Shown one piece after another: positions 14,788 through 22,511 of a stretch of 23,349 nucleotides of DNA. The notes beneath the pieces were generated by a model. That model was not told the DNA's origin. It saw only the letters and a list, made by a program, of their open reading frames with translations, and ran no database searches. Every line of letters starts with the position of its first letter. The first letter of the stretch is position 1. Made by a program: the position numbers and the translations under genes. The stretch comes from CAYYOS01 sp964473355 (lineage in GTDB: Bacteria; Pseudomonadota; Gammaproteobacteria; Burkholderiales; REEB80): the NCBI GenBank assembly GCA_964473355.1, contig CAYYOS010000020.1, positions 1 through 23,349 on the forward strand, written 5' to 3'.

Positions 14788-15593
14788 TATCTTAAATTTC
14801 TTTGCAGATCGATTTCTAAATCGCGCCAAGCCCGATTATTCGGACCGCGGGCCGCAGCTAGCACTTCGGCGCGACGTTTCAGATTGTACGCAGCACGCGG
14901 TCGGAGTTCACCCTCGCGTTGATACTCATTCACCCGTGCGATAAAATCGTCCAAACGACTAACGCGGTAACGGGCATCGCCGCGTGGCGCCGTCCCATAA
15001 TGGATACGTAATTTATCGCGCAACCGCGCCACCTCCCCGGCATTGAGTATGCCGTTAATTTCGCCCTGTGTTATACGGGCATCGATATCGTCGAGCTCGC
15101 GTCGGTTCATTCCTCCACGGGCGTACAAATCGATACGTGAATTGAGCTCAACAAAGCTAATAACATTGCTATTGGTTTGTAAGGCATGTAGACGTTCTCT
15201 CAGACCTTGAGCCTCGCGGCCATTTAATTCATTACTGCGGTCGCCTAGCTCAATTCTTTCCGATAAATGCGCATATTCCTCCGCGCTGATGTACCCGGCA
15301 CGTTCGGCTTGTTCTAAGCGGCGGCGTAAATCGGGCGGGTTAACGCTGCGGTTTAAGCTGCGATTTTCTAGTGCGGCAATGCGGTCGCGTAGGCCCTGGG
15401 CTTCCCTTTCATTTAGCTCTCCGGTCCGATCGCCGTATTCCACGCGGTGTTTTAAATCGATCAAATCAGACACGCTGATTTGCCCAGTTCTTTCCGCGTA
15501 TTCCAGGCGATTCCGCAGATCCGGCGGATTAATGCTTTGGGCAAAAACAGAAAAAGATACGACTAACATTAGTAAACTTAACAGATTTTTCAC
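14787..15593 (-). CDS. Exported helical-repeat protein of unknown function, upstream of ku
   Basis: A 268-residue protein with a signal peptide (NLLSLLMLVVSFSVFAQS, about 3-20) followed almost entirely by repeats. Two 63-residue copies start with NPPDLR at 22 and 85. Each splits into two units of the form LxxRxEx(A/G)(E/D)RxGxL, then ExxxLRxRI. Degenerate units continue from about 150, 171 and 212. The pattern suggests helical hairpins. GTG at 15593 has AAGGAGA about 6 nt upstream, so the longer ATG frame from 15623 is unlikely. I cannot assign a function. It is translationally coupled to ku by a TAGTG overlap, although one product is exported and the other binds DNA. Confidence 0.8.
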   Translation of the reverse strand: MKNLLSLLMLVVSFSVFAQSINPPDLRNRLEYAERTGQISVSDLIDLKHRVEYGDRTGELNEREAQGLRDRIAALENRSLNRSVNPPDLRRRLEQAERAGYISAEEYAHLSERIELGDRSNELNGREAQGLRERLHALQTNSNVISFVELNSRIDLYARGGMNRRELDDIDARITQGEINGILNAGEVARLRDKLRIHYGTAPRGDARYRVSRLDDFIARVNEYQREGELRPRAAYNLKRRAEVLAAARGPNNRAWRDLEIDLQRNLR

Positions 15594-15762
15594 AAGTGTC
15601 TCCTTGGTGTAAACGCCCAGCACGGCAGGTGCTAAAGGGGATATCTACCCCCGATAATGAGAAAATTTAAGCAGATAGTAAACTTAAGACCCCGCCTGCC
15701 CGTCAAAGTTTAGTAAGCCTCGAAACACGTAACTAACTTGTAATTCCTACAGGAGGAAGATT

Positions 15763-16026
15763 ATGAACAAACTATATGTCATCTTGCTTGCAACGACGCT
15801 AACCTTAGGCTTAAGCGCTTGCGAGGTTGAGAAAAAAGAGGAAGGGCGTATGCCCAAGGTGGAAGTTACTGATGGCAACTTACCAAAATATGACGTAAAA
15901 ACGCCAGACGTAGACATTACTACCCAGAAAAAAGATGTAACGGTGCCCACTGATATTGACGTTAAAACAGAAAAGAAACAGGTCGATGTGCCGAATATAG
16001 TCGTTACACCGGCTAGTGAAAAATAG
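15763..16026 (+). CDS. Small lipoprotein with VDV/KTEKK repeats
   Basis: An 87-residue predicted lipoprotein with signal MNKLYVILLATTLTLGLSAC; the lipobox is LSAC with lipidated Cys20. The mature part alternates short beta-like segments and Lys/Asp stretches: VKTPDVDITTQKKDVTVPTDIDVKTEKKQVDVPNIVV. Similar small lipoproteins with VDVKTE-type repeats occur in other proteobacteria with no known function. A strong AGGAGGA ribosome-binding site precedes the ATG. It is divergent from the ku-linked repeat protein and followed by the DUF1328 gene after 44 nt. Confidence 0.8.
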   Translation: MNKLYVILLATTLTLGLSACEVEKKEEGRMPKVEVTDGNLPKYDVKTPDVDITTQKKDVTVPTDIDVKTEKKQVDVPNIVVTPASEK

Positions 16027-16070
16027 CACGTTAAGCATGTATTCTTGACCAGAAAAATGGAGTCACATCT

Positions 16071-16244
16071 ATGTTGAAATGGGCCATTATTTTCTTAATA
16101 ATTTCTTTGGTAGCTGGCTTTCTTGGCTTTACCGACGTAGCCGCGGGCGCACGCGGTATAGCTAAGATCCTGTTTTTCATTTTTATCGCCATATTTTTAA
16201 TTATTTTGATTTTTGGAGTATTTCTTGGGAAGCTAGTCTTCTAG
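16071..16244 (+). CDS. DUF1328 (YtjA-like) small membrane protein
   Basis: A 57-residue hydrophobic protein, read directly from the sequence: MLKWAIIFLIISLVAGFLGF, then TDVAAGARGIAKILFFIFIA, and a final hydrophobic stretch ending GKLVF. Two membrane helices (about 4-20 and 33-54) flank the conserved AAGARGIAKILF loop of the DUF1328/YtjA family. GGAG lies about 8 nt before the ATG. Function is unknown; family members are often seen near small stress or envelope genes. It is cleanly intact and probably shares a transcript with the upstream lipoprotein gene. Confidence 0.88.
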   Translation: MLKWAIIFLIISLVAGFLGFTDVAAGARGIAKILFFIFIAIFLIILIFGVFLGKLVF

Positions 16245-16338
16245 TAAAATCAACGCGTTAAGAAGAAACATTAAAAGACTTGACGAGCTAAGAGAGATAC
16301 TTATAAGATTGTTTATAACTATTGCTCTTAGGACCGTC

Positions 16339-17340
16339 ATGTCTCGTCGTCGTACCAGGAACCTTTGCTGCCTTATTGTCGGCTTACTTGCTCAGGGTAG
16401 TGCTATGGCTGAGGACAGCGTGGCCGTATCGCTTAGTAATATTTCGAACTTGCCCAGTGAATATCAATTTGCGCCGCCCGTGGTGGTGGAAACCAAGGGC
16501 AACCCCACGCTGCAGTCATCGGTCGCATTAATCGTAGATCAAACCGACGGTAAAACCCTGTACGCCAAAAATGCGCAATACAAAACCCCAATTGCGTCGA
16601 TCACTAAATTAATGACGGCTATGGTGGTGTTGGATGCCAATTTGCCCATGGACGAGCTAATTGCCATTAGTCCGGAAGAAATTGACTATCTCAAAGGCAC
16701 ACGTTCCCGGCTAGCGGTAGGGATGCAATTGACTCGATTGGAGTTATTGCAACTCGCACTCATGGCTTCCGAGAACCGCGCGGCAGCGGCATTAGGGCGG
16801 AGCTTTCCCGGTGGTACAAGCGCATTTGTGGCTGCCATGAACCGTAAGGCAGTAAGTTTAGGCATGCTAAACAGCCACTTTGCCGATGCCACGGGCTTAG
16901 ATAACCGTAATATCGCCACCGCCGAAGATTTAGTAAAAATGGTAAAAGCAGCCTACCGGTACAAGCTGATTAGTGATCTTTCCACTGCGCCCGGTTATTA
17001 CGTGGTAGATGGGGACCGCTACATTCCTTATAAAAATACCAACAAGCTAGTAAACGAAAAAGACTGGGTCATAGGTTTAAGCAAAACTGGGTTTATCAAT
17101 GAATCTGGCCGTTGCTTGGTCATGCAGACTTTATTAAACAATAAGCCGGTCATTATGGTGCTACTAGATTCCGCCGGAAAGTTTACCCGTCTTGCTGACG
17201 CCCTACGCGTTAAGCAATGGATGGAAGGAATTACGCCCACTCGATTAGCGAAAGCGAAGCCTCGAAAAAATGTACGGACAGTTAAGCACGACAAACGTAA
17301 GCGTGTTATGGCCGCCCTTAAATCTCCGCACTACCGCTAA
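16339..17340 (+). CDS. pbpG: D-alanyl-D-alanine endopeptidase (penicillin-binding protein 7 type)
   Basis: A 333-residue periplasmic serine peptidase of the S11 (low-molecular-weight penicillin-binding protein) family, which cuts D-Ala cross-links in peptidoglycan. The signal peptide is about 1-24, ending GSAMA. The catalytic triad of motifs is complete: SITK (87-90), SEN (144-146) and KTG (249-251). The C-terminal tail is basic and has no extra domain, which favours PbpG over longer carboxypeptidases. ATG at 16339 has TTAGGA about 7 nt upstream; the longer frame begins with a TTG at 16309. The egtD-like gene begins 6 nt downstream. Confidence 0.9.
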   Translation: MSRRRTRNLCCLIVGLLAQGSAMAEDSVAVSLSNISNLPSEYQFAPPVVVETKGNPTLQSSVALIVDQTDGKTLYAKNAQYKTPIASITKLMTAMVVLDANLPMDELIAISPEEIDYLKGTRSRLAVGMQLTRLELLQLALMASENRAAAALGRSFPGGTSAFVAAMNRKAVSLGMLNSHFADATGLDNRNIATAEDLVKMVKAAYRYKLISDLSTAPGYYVVDGDRYIPYKNTNKLVNEKDWVIGLSKTGFINESGRCLVMQTLLNNKPVIMVLLDSAGKFTRLADALRVKQWMEGITPTRLAKAKPRKNVRTVKHDKRKRVMAALKSPHYR

Positions 17341-17346
17341 TATTTA

Positions 17347-18312
17347 ATGAGCTTTACCCCTGCGTTTGCAGTGCACGATCTGCGACCCGGGGACGACACC
17401 TTAAGGCATGAGATTTTAGACGGCCTGGGGTCAGCACAAAAAACGCTTCCCGCAAAATACTTTTATGATGAGCACGGTAGTCGCCTCTTCGAGGCAATCT
17501 GCGAGTTGCCCGAATATTACCCGACTCGCACGGAAATTCAAATTTTACGTGACCACGCCGCAGAAATCAGAACCCGTTTAGGTTCAGAGCAACTATTAAT
17601 CGAGTTTGGCACTGGCAGCGGTCAAAAAACAAGGCTGTTGTTATCAGCCTTAGAACCGCAACTCTACTATTCGGTAGATATCTCCCAGGAGCAATTACTT
17701 AAAGCCACCGCTGCGCTCTCGGTGGATTTTCCGCAAACTAAGATTACGGCTATCGTCGCGGATTACACGCATGCTTTCAGTCTGCCCGAACTTGGACCTA
17801 ACAATTCGCTGGCGAAACACGTTTTTTTTCCGGGCTCAACCATCGGCAACTTTACGCCGAGCGCAGCCCGGGCCTTTCTGAGGGGTGTTCATGAGCTGGC
17901 TACGCCTGGCGGCTTACTTGTCGGCGTTGATTTAAAAAAATCGCCGGAAATATTAAATGCCGCATATAACGACCGAAAGGGTGTGACGGCGGCGTTTAAT
18001 TTAAATTTATTGGCGCGTCTCAATCGCGAATTCGATGCTAACTTTAACCTAGACTTGTTTCAGCATCACGCTTTCTACAATGAAAAAGAAGGGCGCATTG
18101 AAATGCATTTACTAAGCTTAGTGGCACAGACCGTCACCATAGCAGGGAGGCGCGTCGCCTTTGATGCGCGCGAATCCATACACACCGAAAATTCTTATAA
18201 ATATAGCGTGGCGGAATTTCAAACCTTGGCGATAGCCGCGGGCTTTAAGCCGGCCGCAGTCTGGGTTGATGACGATGCTTTGTTTAGCGTGCATTATTTA
18301 GTTACGGCGTAA
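17347..18312 (+). CDS. egtD: L-histidine N-alpha-methyltransferase, EgtD-like
   Basis: A 321-residue S-adenosylmethionine-dependent methyltransferase of the EgtD family, which trimethylates histidine to hercynine in ergothioneine synthesis. Signature parts are the N-terminal LPAKYFYDEHGSRLFEAI, PEYYPTRTE (55-63), the cofactor loop EFGTGSGQKT (86-95), and FFPGSTIGNF further on. Length is typical. No egtB or other ergothioneine gene lies in the window, so the product could also be another family member with a different target. The ATG follows the pbpG stop by 6 nt with no clear ribosome-binding site, so translation may depend on pbpG. Confidence 0.85.
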   Translation: MSFTPAFAVHDLRPGDDTLRHEILDGLGSAQKTLPAKYFYDEHGSRLFEAICELPEYYPTRTEIQILRDHAAEIRTRLGSEQLLIEFGTGSGQKTRLLLSALEPQLYYSVDISQEQLLKATAALSVDFPQTKITAIVADYTHAFSLPELGPNNSLAKHVFFPGSTIGNFTPSAARAFLRGVHELATPGGLLVGVDLKKSPEILNAAYNDRKGVTAAFNLNLLARLNREFDANFNLDLFQHHAFYNEKEGRIEMHLLSLVAQTVTIAGRRVAFDARESIHTENSYKYSVAEFQTLAIAAGFKPAAVWVDDDALFSVHYLVTA

Positions 18313-18328
18313 TTACTACGGAACTAGC

Positions 18329-18357
18329 TTGAAAAGTCAGGTTTGCAAGACTACTAT
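18329..18357 (+). promoter_or_regulatory. Candidate sigma70 promoter for the TRAP operon
   Basis: TTGAAA (18329-18334) and TACTAT (18352-18357) are separated by exactly 17 nt, 54 nt before the dctP start. The leader then carries an AGGAGA ribosome-binding site at 18401-18406. No terminator is seen between egtD and this promoter, so readthrough from upstream is possible. Confidence 0.55.
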
Positions 18358-18410
18358 CTAATAAGCTGTTAATAAAAATTGTTACGCTGCACCACTTCAT
18401 AGGAGATCTC

Positions 18411-19559
18411 ATGAAAAATCTTTTCCGCCCTTTGCCGTCCGCAAAAAATCAATTATCCCGTAGAAAATTTTTAAGTGCTGCCGCCGCCTCGGTTGGCGGC
18501 GCTGCCGCTCTGAGTTTTCCCGCAATAGTCCGCGCCGCGGAGCCTATTTCTTTGCGCTTCCAAAGCACTTGGCCGACCAAGGACATATTCCATGAATACG
18601 CCTTAGATTTTGCAAAGAAAGTTAATGAAATGTCCGGCGGGCGCTTAAAAATTGATGTTCTGCCGGCTGGTGCGGTGGTCAAAGCCTTTGACTTAATCGA
18701 CGCCGTGCATAAGGGTATATTAGACGGCGGCCATGGGGTATCGGCGTATTGGTACGGCAAAAACTCTGCCTATTCTTTATTCGGTACCGGGCCCTCTTTT
18801 GGCATGGACGCTAATACCTTATTGGGTTGGTATGAATATGGTGGCGGTAAAGCCTTATACGATGAATTGCATGACGGTTTGATGAAATTTAACGTGGAAG
18901 GTTTTCTCTACGGCCCCATGCCTACCCAACCGTTGGGGTGGTTCAAAAAGGAAATTAAAACGGCAGCGGATTTAAAAGGCTTGAAGTACCGCACCGTAGG
19001 TTTATCCATCGATGTATTTAAAGAAATGGGCGCGGCGGTCGTGGCTTTGCCCGGCGGGGAAATCGTGCCTGCCTTAGAGCGCGGCTTGTTAGACGCCGCG
19101 GAATTCAACAATGCTTCTTCGGATCGTTTGCTGGGCTTCCCAGACGTAAGCAAGGTTTGCATGTTGCAAAGTTATCATCAACCTTTGGAATGTTTTGAGG
19201 TGCTTTTTAATAAAACAAAATATAACGCCCTGTCCGACGACTTAAAATCGATAATTCGCTATGCCGCCCAAGCGTCATCGGCAGACATGGGATGGAAGGC
19301 GATGGATAGATACTCGACAGACTATAACGAAATGAAGTCCAAGCAAGGTGTTAAGTTCGTTAAAACACCGACCGAGGTATTGCAAGCGCAATTAAAAGCT
19401 TGGGATGTAGTTATTGCGCGCAAGTCCGCGGAAAACGCATTTTTTGCCAAAGTGCTGGAATCGCAAAAGAAGTGGGCGCGGCGGGTGGTGGAGTGGAACG
19501 ACCTAACTACTGTCCCAAATAATCTCGCCTATAGCCATTATTTCGGAAAACGCGCTTAA
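18411..19559 (+). CDS. dctP: TRAP transporter substrate-binding protein DctP (2-keto-acid/FcbT1-like type)
   Basis: A 382-residue periplasmic binding protein of a tripartite ATP-independent transporter. The N-terminus is a Tat signal with SRRKFL (16-21) and a hydrophobic stretch ending near IVRA|AEP. The segment DLKGLKYRTVGL followed by LPGGEIVPALERGLLDAAEF is the family's ligand-arginine region and resembles the mannitol/chloroaromatic and TakP-like group, whose known ligands include 2-keto acids. The exact substrate is not determined. A good ribosome-binding site and a candidate promoter precede it. It leads the cluster with dctQ and dctM. Confidence 0.9.
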   Translation: MKNLFRPLPSAKNQLSRRKFLSAAAASVGGAAALSFPAIVRAAEPISLRFQSTWPTKDIFHEYALDFAKKVNEMSGGRLKIDVLPAGAVVKAFDLIDAVHKGILDGGHGVSAYWYGKNSAYSLFGTGPSFGMDANTLLGWYEYGGGKALYDELHDGLMKFNVEGFLYGPMPTQPLGWFKKEIKTAADLKGLKYRTVGLSIDVFKEMGAAVVALPGGEIVPALERGLLDAAEFNNASSDRLLGFPDVSKVCMLQSYHQPLECFEVLFNKTKYNALSDDLKSIIRYAAQASSADMGWKAMDRYSTDYNEMKSKQGVKFVKTPTEVLQAQLKAWDVVIARKSAENAFFAKVLESQKKWARRVVEWNDLTTVPNNLAYSHYFGKRA

Positions 19560-19579
19560 AATTCGTGCGGCTAGTAACG

Positions 19580-19615
19580 AGCTCAATGCGTTTCGCCTAT
19601 GCGTCGCATTGAGCT
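19580..19615 (+). promoter_or_regulatory. Hairpin enclosing the dctQ start codon
   Basis: AGCTCAATGCG (19580-19590) and CGCATTGAGCT (19605-19615) form a perfect 11-bp stem with a 14-nt loop. The dctQ ATG (19599-19601) lies in the loop, and TTTTAATTT follows the stem. It could act as a partial terminator or block dctQ translation, so that more binding protein than permease is made. Confidence 0.6.
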
Positions 19616-20177
19616 TTTAATTTATCACTTAAGCTCCTTCGTTGGTAAGACGTTTGCATGGTTGATCGTCGCGCTTACTCTAGTAGTAACCTACGATGTG
19701 TTCGCGCGCTATCTGTTTCGCGCACCCACCGATTGGGCCTTTGATACGAGCTATATTCTGTATGGCTCATTGTTTATGATGGCGGGTGCTTATACGCTGT
19801 CGCGGGATGGGCACGTGCGCGGCGATATGATCTACGGCTTTATTTCGCCCCGCAAACAAGCTACTTTAGATTTAGTTCTCTATTTATTATTCTTTATTCC
19901 CGGCATTGCCGCATTGATTTATGCCGGCACCGATTTTGCAAAAATGTCCTGGACGCTAAAAGAGCACTCTAGTCTAACTTCTAACGGACCTCCGCTTTAC
20001 CACTTTAAAACCTTAATACCCATTGCCGGGGTTTTAGTCATGCTGCAAGGCATAGCAGAAATTATGCGCTGCATCCTATGCCTAAAAACGGGTGTTTGGC
20101 CGAAGCGCCCGCATGACGTGGAAGAACTCGATATTGTTAATGTTCAATTAGCGGAAGAGTCAAAAAAAGATGAGTAA
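19599..20177 (+). CDS. dctQ: TRAP transporter small permease DctQ
   Basis: A 192-residue membrane protein of the DctQ family, the small subunit that pairs with DctM. Hydrophobic segments run at about 14-34, 46-65, 89-109 and 137-157, giving the usual four helices. The family-like segments VFARYLFRAPTDWAFDTSYILYG and RDGHVRGDMIYGF are visible. No Shine-Dalgarno sequence precedes the ATG, which lies in the loop of an 11-bp hairpin. The C-terminus overlaps the start of dctM by 8 nt. Confidence 0.88.
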   Translation: MRRIELLIYHLSSFVGKTFAWLIVALTLVVTYDVFARYLFRAPTDWAFDTSYILYGSLFMMAGAYTLSRDGHVRGDMIYGFISPRKQATLDLVLYLLFFIPGIAALIYAGTDFAKMSWTLKEHSSLTSNGPPLYHFKTLIPIAGVLVMLQGIAEIMRCILCLKTGVWPKRPHDVEELDIVNVQLAEESKKDE

Positions 20178-21510
20178 CGACATGCTCGGACTTTCTATGT
20201 TGGGCATTATCGTTATTGCCATTTTGCTGGGCTTCCCTACCGCATTTACCTTAATGGGCTTAGGGATCATTTACGGCTTCGTCACTTTTTACGACCCCGC
20301 TATACCCTGGTTTGAAAACGGCGTGTTTGATCTTATGGTTTCGCGCACCTATGGCGTGATGACGAACGACGTCTTGATCTCGGTACCGTTGTTTGTGTTT
20401 ATGGGTTACATCATTGAACGTGCCACATTGGTGGATAAGATGTTCCATAGCATTCGGCTAGCGGCTCGGAATTTACCGGGCTCACTGGCAGTGGCGACCT
20501 TACTGGTATGTACAGTTTTTAGCATGGCGAGCGGCATCGTGGGGGCGGTGGTGGCATTGATGGGGTTATTGGCGCTGCCCACTATGTTAAAAGCGGGCTA
20601 TGACAAAAAATTTGCGTCCGGGGTAATCTGCGCGGGCGGCACGCTCGGTATTCTCATTCCCCCTTCGATCATGTTGATTGTTTACGCTGCGGTGGCCGGC
20701 ATATCCGTTGTTAAGTTATACGCCGGAGCGATATTCCCTGGGTTTTTATTAGCTGGTCTTTATCTTTTGTATATTATCGTGCGGGTGTTAATTAATCCTA
20801 AACTTGCACCGCCGTTGCCGCCAGAACAACACGTCCCAGTAAAAACGGTTTTAAAAATGGTGGCCTGGTCCAGCCTGCCTTTAGTTCTCCTAATCGCTTC
20901 AGTATTGGGCGCAATTTTGTTTGGCATAGCCACGGCCACGGAATCAGCTGCAATTGGCGCGCTGGGAGGCTTTCTGCTGGCCGCGATGTATCGGCAATTA
21001 ACCTTTGCGAGACTGAAAGAATCGGTTTTTCTAACAGCCAGAACTACGGCTATGGTGTGCTGGTTATTTGTCGGCTCCGCGCTGTTTTCGGCGGTTTTTG
21101 CGCTGCTTGGCGGACAAGCCTTTATTGAACAGTGGGTAGTGGGATTAAACATGAGCCCACTACAGTTTTTAATTTTGGCGCAGGTCATTATTTTTGTGCT
21201 CGGCTGGCCGCTGGAATGGACAGAAATTATTGTTATATTTGTGCCGATTTTTCTGCCTTTGCTCGCTCATTTTAATATTGATCCGATTTTGTTTGGCATC
21301 ATGGTGGCCGTGAATTTGCAGGCAGCCTTTCTATCGCCGCCCGTCGCGATGTCTGCATTTTATTTACGGGCGGTGGCACCCCCTTCGGTTAGCTTGCGAG
21401 ATATTTTCGCCGGCATGATGCCTTATATGCTGATTGTTATCCTATGTCTCATCATCATGTATAGGTGGCCGGGCTTAACTTTGTGGCTGCCCAATAAGCT
21501 CTATAGCTAA
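20170..21510 (+). CDS. dctM: TRAP transporter large permease DctM
   Basis: A 446-residue polytopic protein of the DctM/SiaM family, the large subunit that moves substrate with sodium or proton symport. Typical segments are LLGFPTAFTLMGLGI near the start, the VPLFVFMGYIIERA helix, GAVVALMGLLALPTML, then CAGGTLGILIPPSIMLIVYA and the C-terminal LQAAFLSPPVAMSAFYL. Length and helix count are normal. It overlaps dctQ by 8 nt, which implies translational coupling. The AEC carrier gene follows after 41 nt. Confidence 0.92.
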   Translation: MSNDMLGLSMLGIIVIAILLGFPTAFTLMGLGIIYGFVTFYDPAIPWFENGVFDLMVSRTYGVMTNDVLISVPLFVFMGYIIERATLVDKMFHSIRLAARNLPGSLAVATLLVCTVFSMASGIVGAVVALMGLLALPTMLKAGYDKKFASGVICAGGTLGILIPPSIMLIVYAAVAGISVVKLYAGAIFPGFLLAGLYLLYIIVRVLINPKLAPPLPPEQHVPVKTVLKMVAWSSLPLVLLIASVLGAILFGIATATESAAIGALGGFLLAAMYRQLTFARLKESVFLTARTTAMVCWLFVGSALFSAVFALLGGQAFIEQWVVGLNMSPLQFLILAQVIIFVLGWPLEWTEIIVIFVPIFLPLLAHFNIDPILFGIMVAVNLQAAFLSPPVAMSAFYLRAVAPPSVSLRDIFAGMMPYMLIVILCLIIMYRWPGLTLWLPNKLYS

Positions 21511-21551
21511 TAAGCGGTTAGTCACGTCTTTCCGTTGTTCCTAGCCTCATC

Positions 21552-22502
21552 ATGAATTTAAACTTGGTTTATGGGTTGATCTTAGAGGTCATGCTGCCCA
21601 TGGCTTTTTTAGTCGGCGCCGGTGGGGCATGGCAGTGGCGTGGAGAAAAGTCAGCGATAAACAGTCTGCGCCGCGGCTTAAATCATATCGTTTTATATAT
21701 TTTTTCCCCGGCGCTGATGTTTGCCATCGCCGCCAGCACACCCATATCTCCAGAACTCTTATCCGTGCCATTGCTGGTAGGTCTGGGCTTGCTGATATCG
21801 GGTGCGATTCTCTATTTATTGCTATTTAAACTTACCTTATTTCTTGGGTTGAGCCCGGCAACCCGTGCCGTACTGATGTTAAGTGGCATGTTTGGCAATG
21901 TATTGTTCGTTGGTATTCCCGTCCTTACCTATTTATATGGGGAAAGCGCGCAGCGCTATCCGGCTTATGTCGATATGGTGGTATCGATACCGCTGGTGTG
22001 GAGCGTAGGGGTGTGGATATGCGTGCGCTTGGGTGCCTCCCCCGGAGCTGAGGACATTTCCGTATGGAGGACCATGGTGCGGCAACCACCCTTGTGGGGA
22101 TTTGTTGCCGGTTTGGGGTTGCAATACAGCGAGCTATTGCTGGCGCCGCTAATCAACGCTACGCGGTTGATAGGCAGCGCGACGGTGCCGACGATGCTTT
22201 TTGTGATTGGCTTATCGATCCCTTGGCGGAGGTTGCGGCCGAGTGGGGCCGTGCTCACGGTGATCGCGATTAAACTCTTACTGTTTCCGCTAATCGTTTG
22301 GGCGCTCGCAAAAATTTTGTTTTCGCCATTATCGGAGCCTCACTACGCTGCTATTATTGAAGCAGCGATGCCCACGATGACCCTCGCGGTCCTTTTTGCG
22401 GATCGTTTTAATTTGGACGTTGATACAGCGGGCCTCATGATCGCGTGGAGCCTAGCACTGTTCTTAATTTCACTACCACTTTGGCTGTGGCTAATTTTAT
22501 AA
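21552..22502 (+). CDS. AEC-family (auxin efflux carrier-like) permease
   Basis: A 316-residue membrane protein of the AEC family, which in bacteria includes malonate and other small-acid carriers. About ten hydrophobic segments are visible. The break region MFGNVLFVGIPVLTYLYG and the C-terminal EAAMPTMTLAVLFADRFNLD match the family. The ATG lacks an obvious ribosome-binding site. The gene lies between dctM and the reductase gene on the same strand with short gaps, so it probably belongs to the same transcript. A second transporter for a related acid, or an exporter of a product, is the natural reading. Confidence 0.8.
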   Translation: MNLNLVYGLILEVMLPMAFLVGAGGAWQWRGEKSAINSLRRGLNHIVLYIFSPALMFAIAASTPISPELLSVPLLVGLGLLISGAILYLLLFKLTLFLGLSPATRAVLMLSGMFGNVLFVGIPVLTYLYGESAQRYPAYVDMVVSIPLVWSVGVWICVRLGASPGAEDISVWRTMVRQPPLWGFVAGLGLQYSELLLAPLINATRLIGSATVPTMLFVIGLSIPWRRLRPSGAVLTVIAIKLLLFPLIVWALAKILFSPLSEPHYAAIIEAAMPTMTLAVLFADRFNLDVDTAGLMIAWSLALFLISLPLWLWLIL

Positions 22503-22511
22503 GGGCGTCGC

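Noticed and set aside
15629..15655. GGGGATATCTACCCC between the repeat-protein and lipoprotein genes as an operator
   Set aside because: Only the outer GGGG/CCCC pairs well, and no promoter could be placed beside it.
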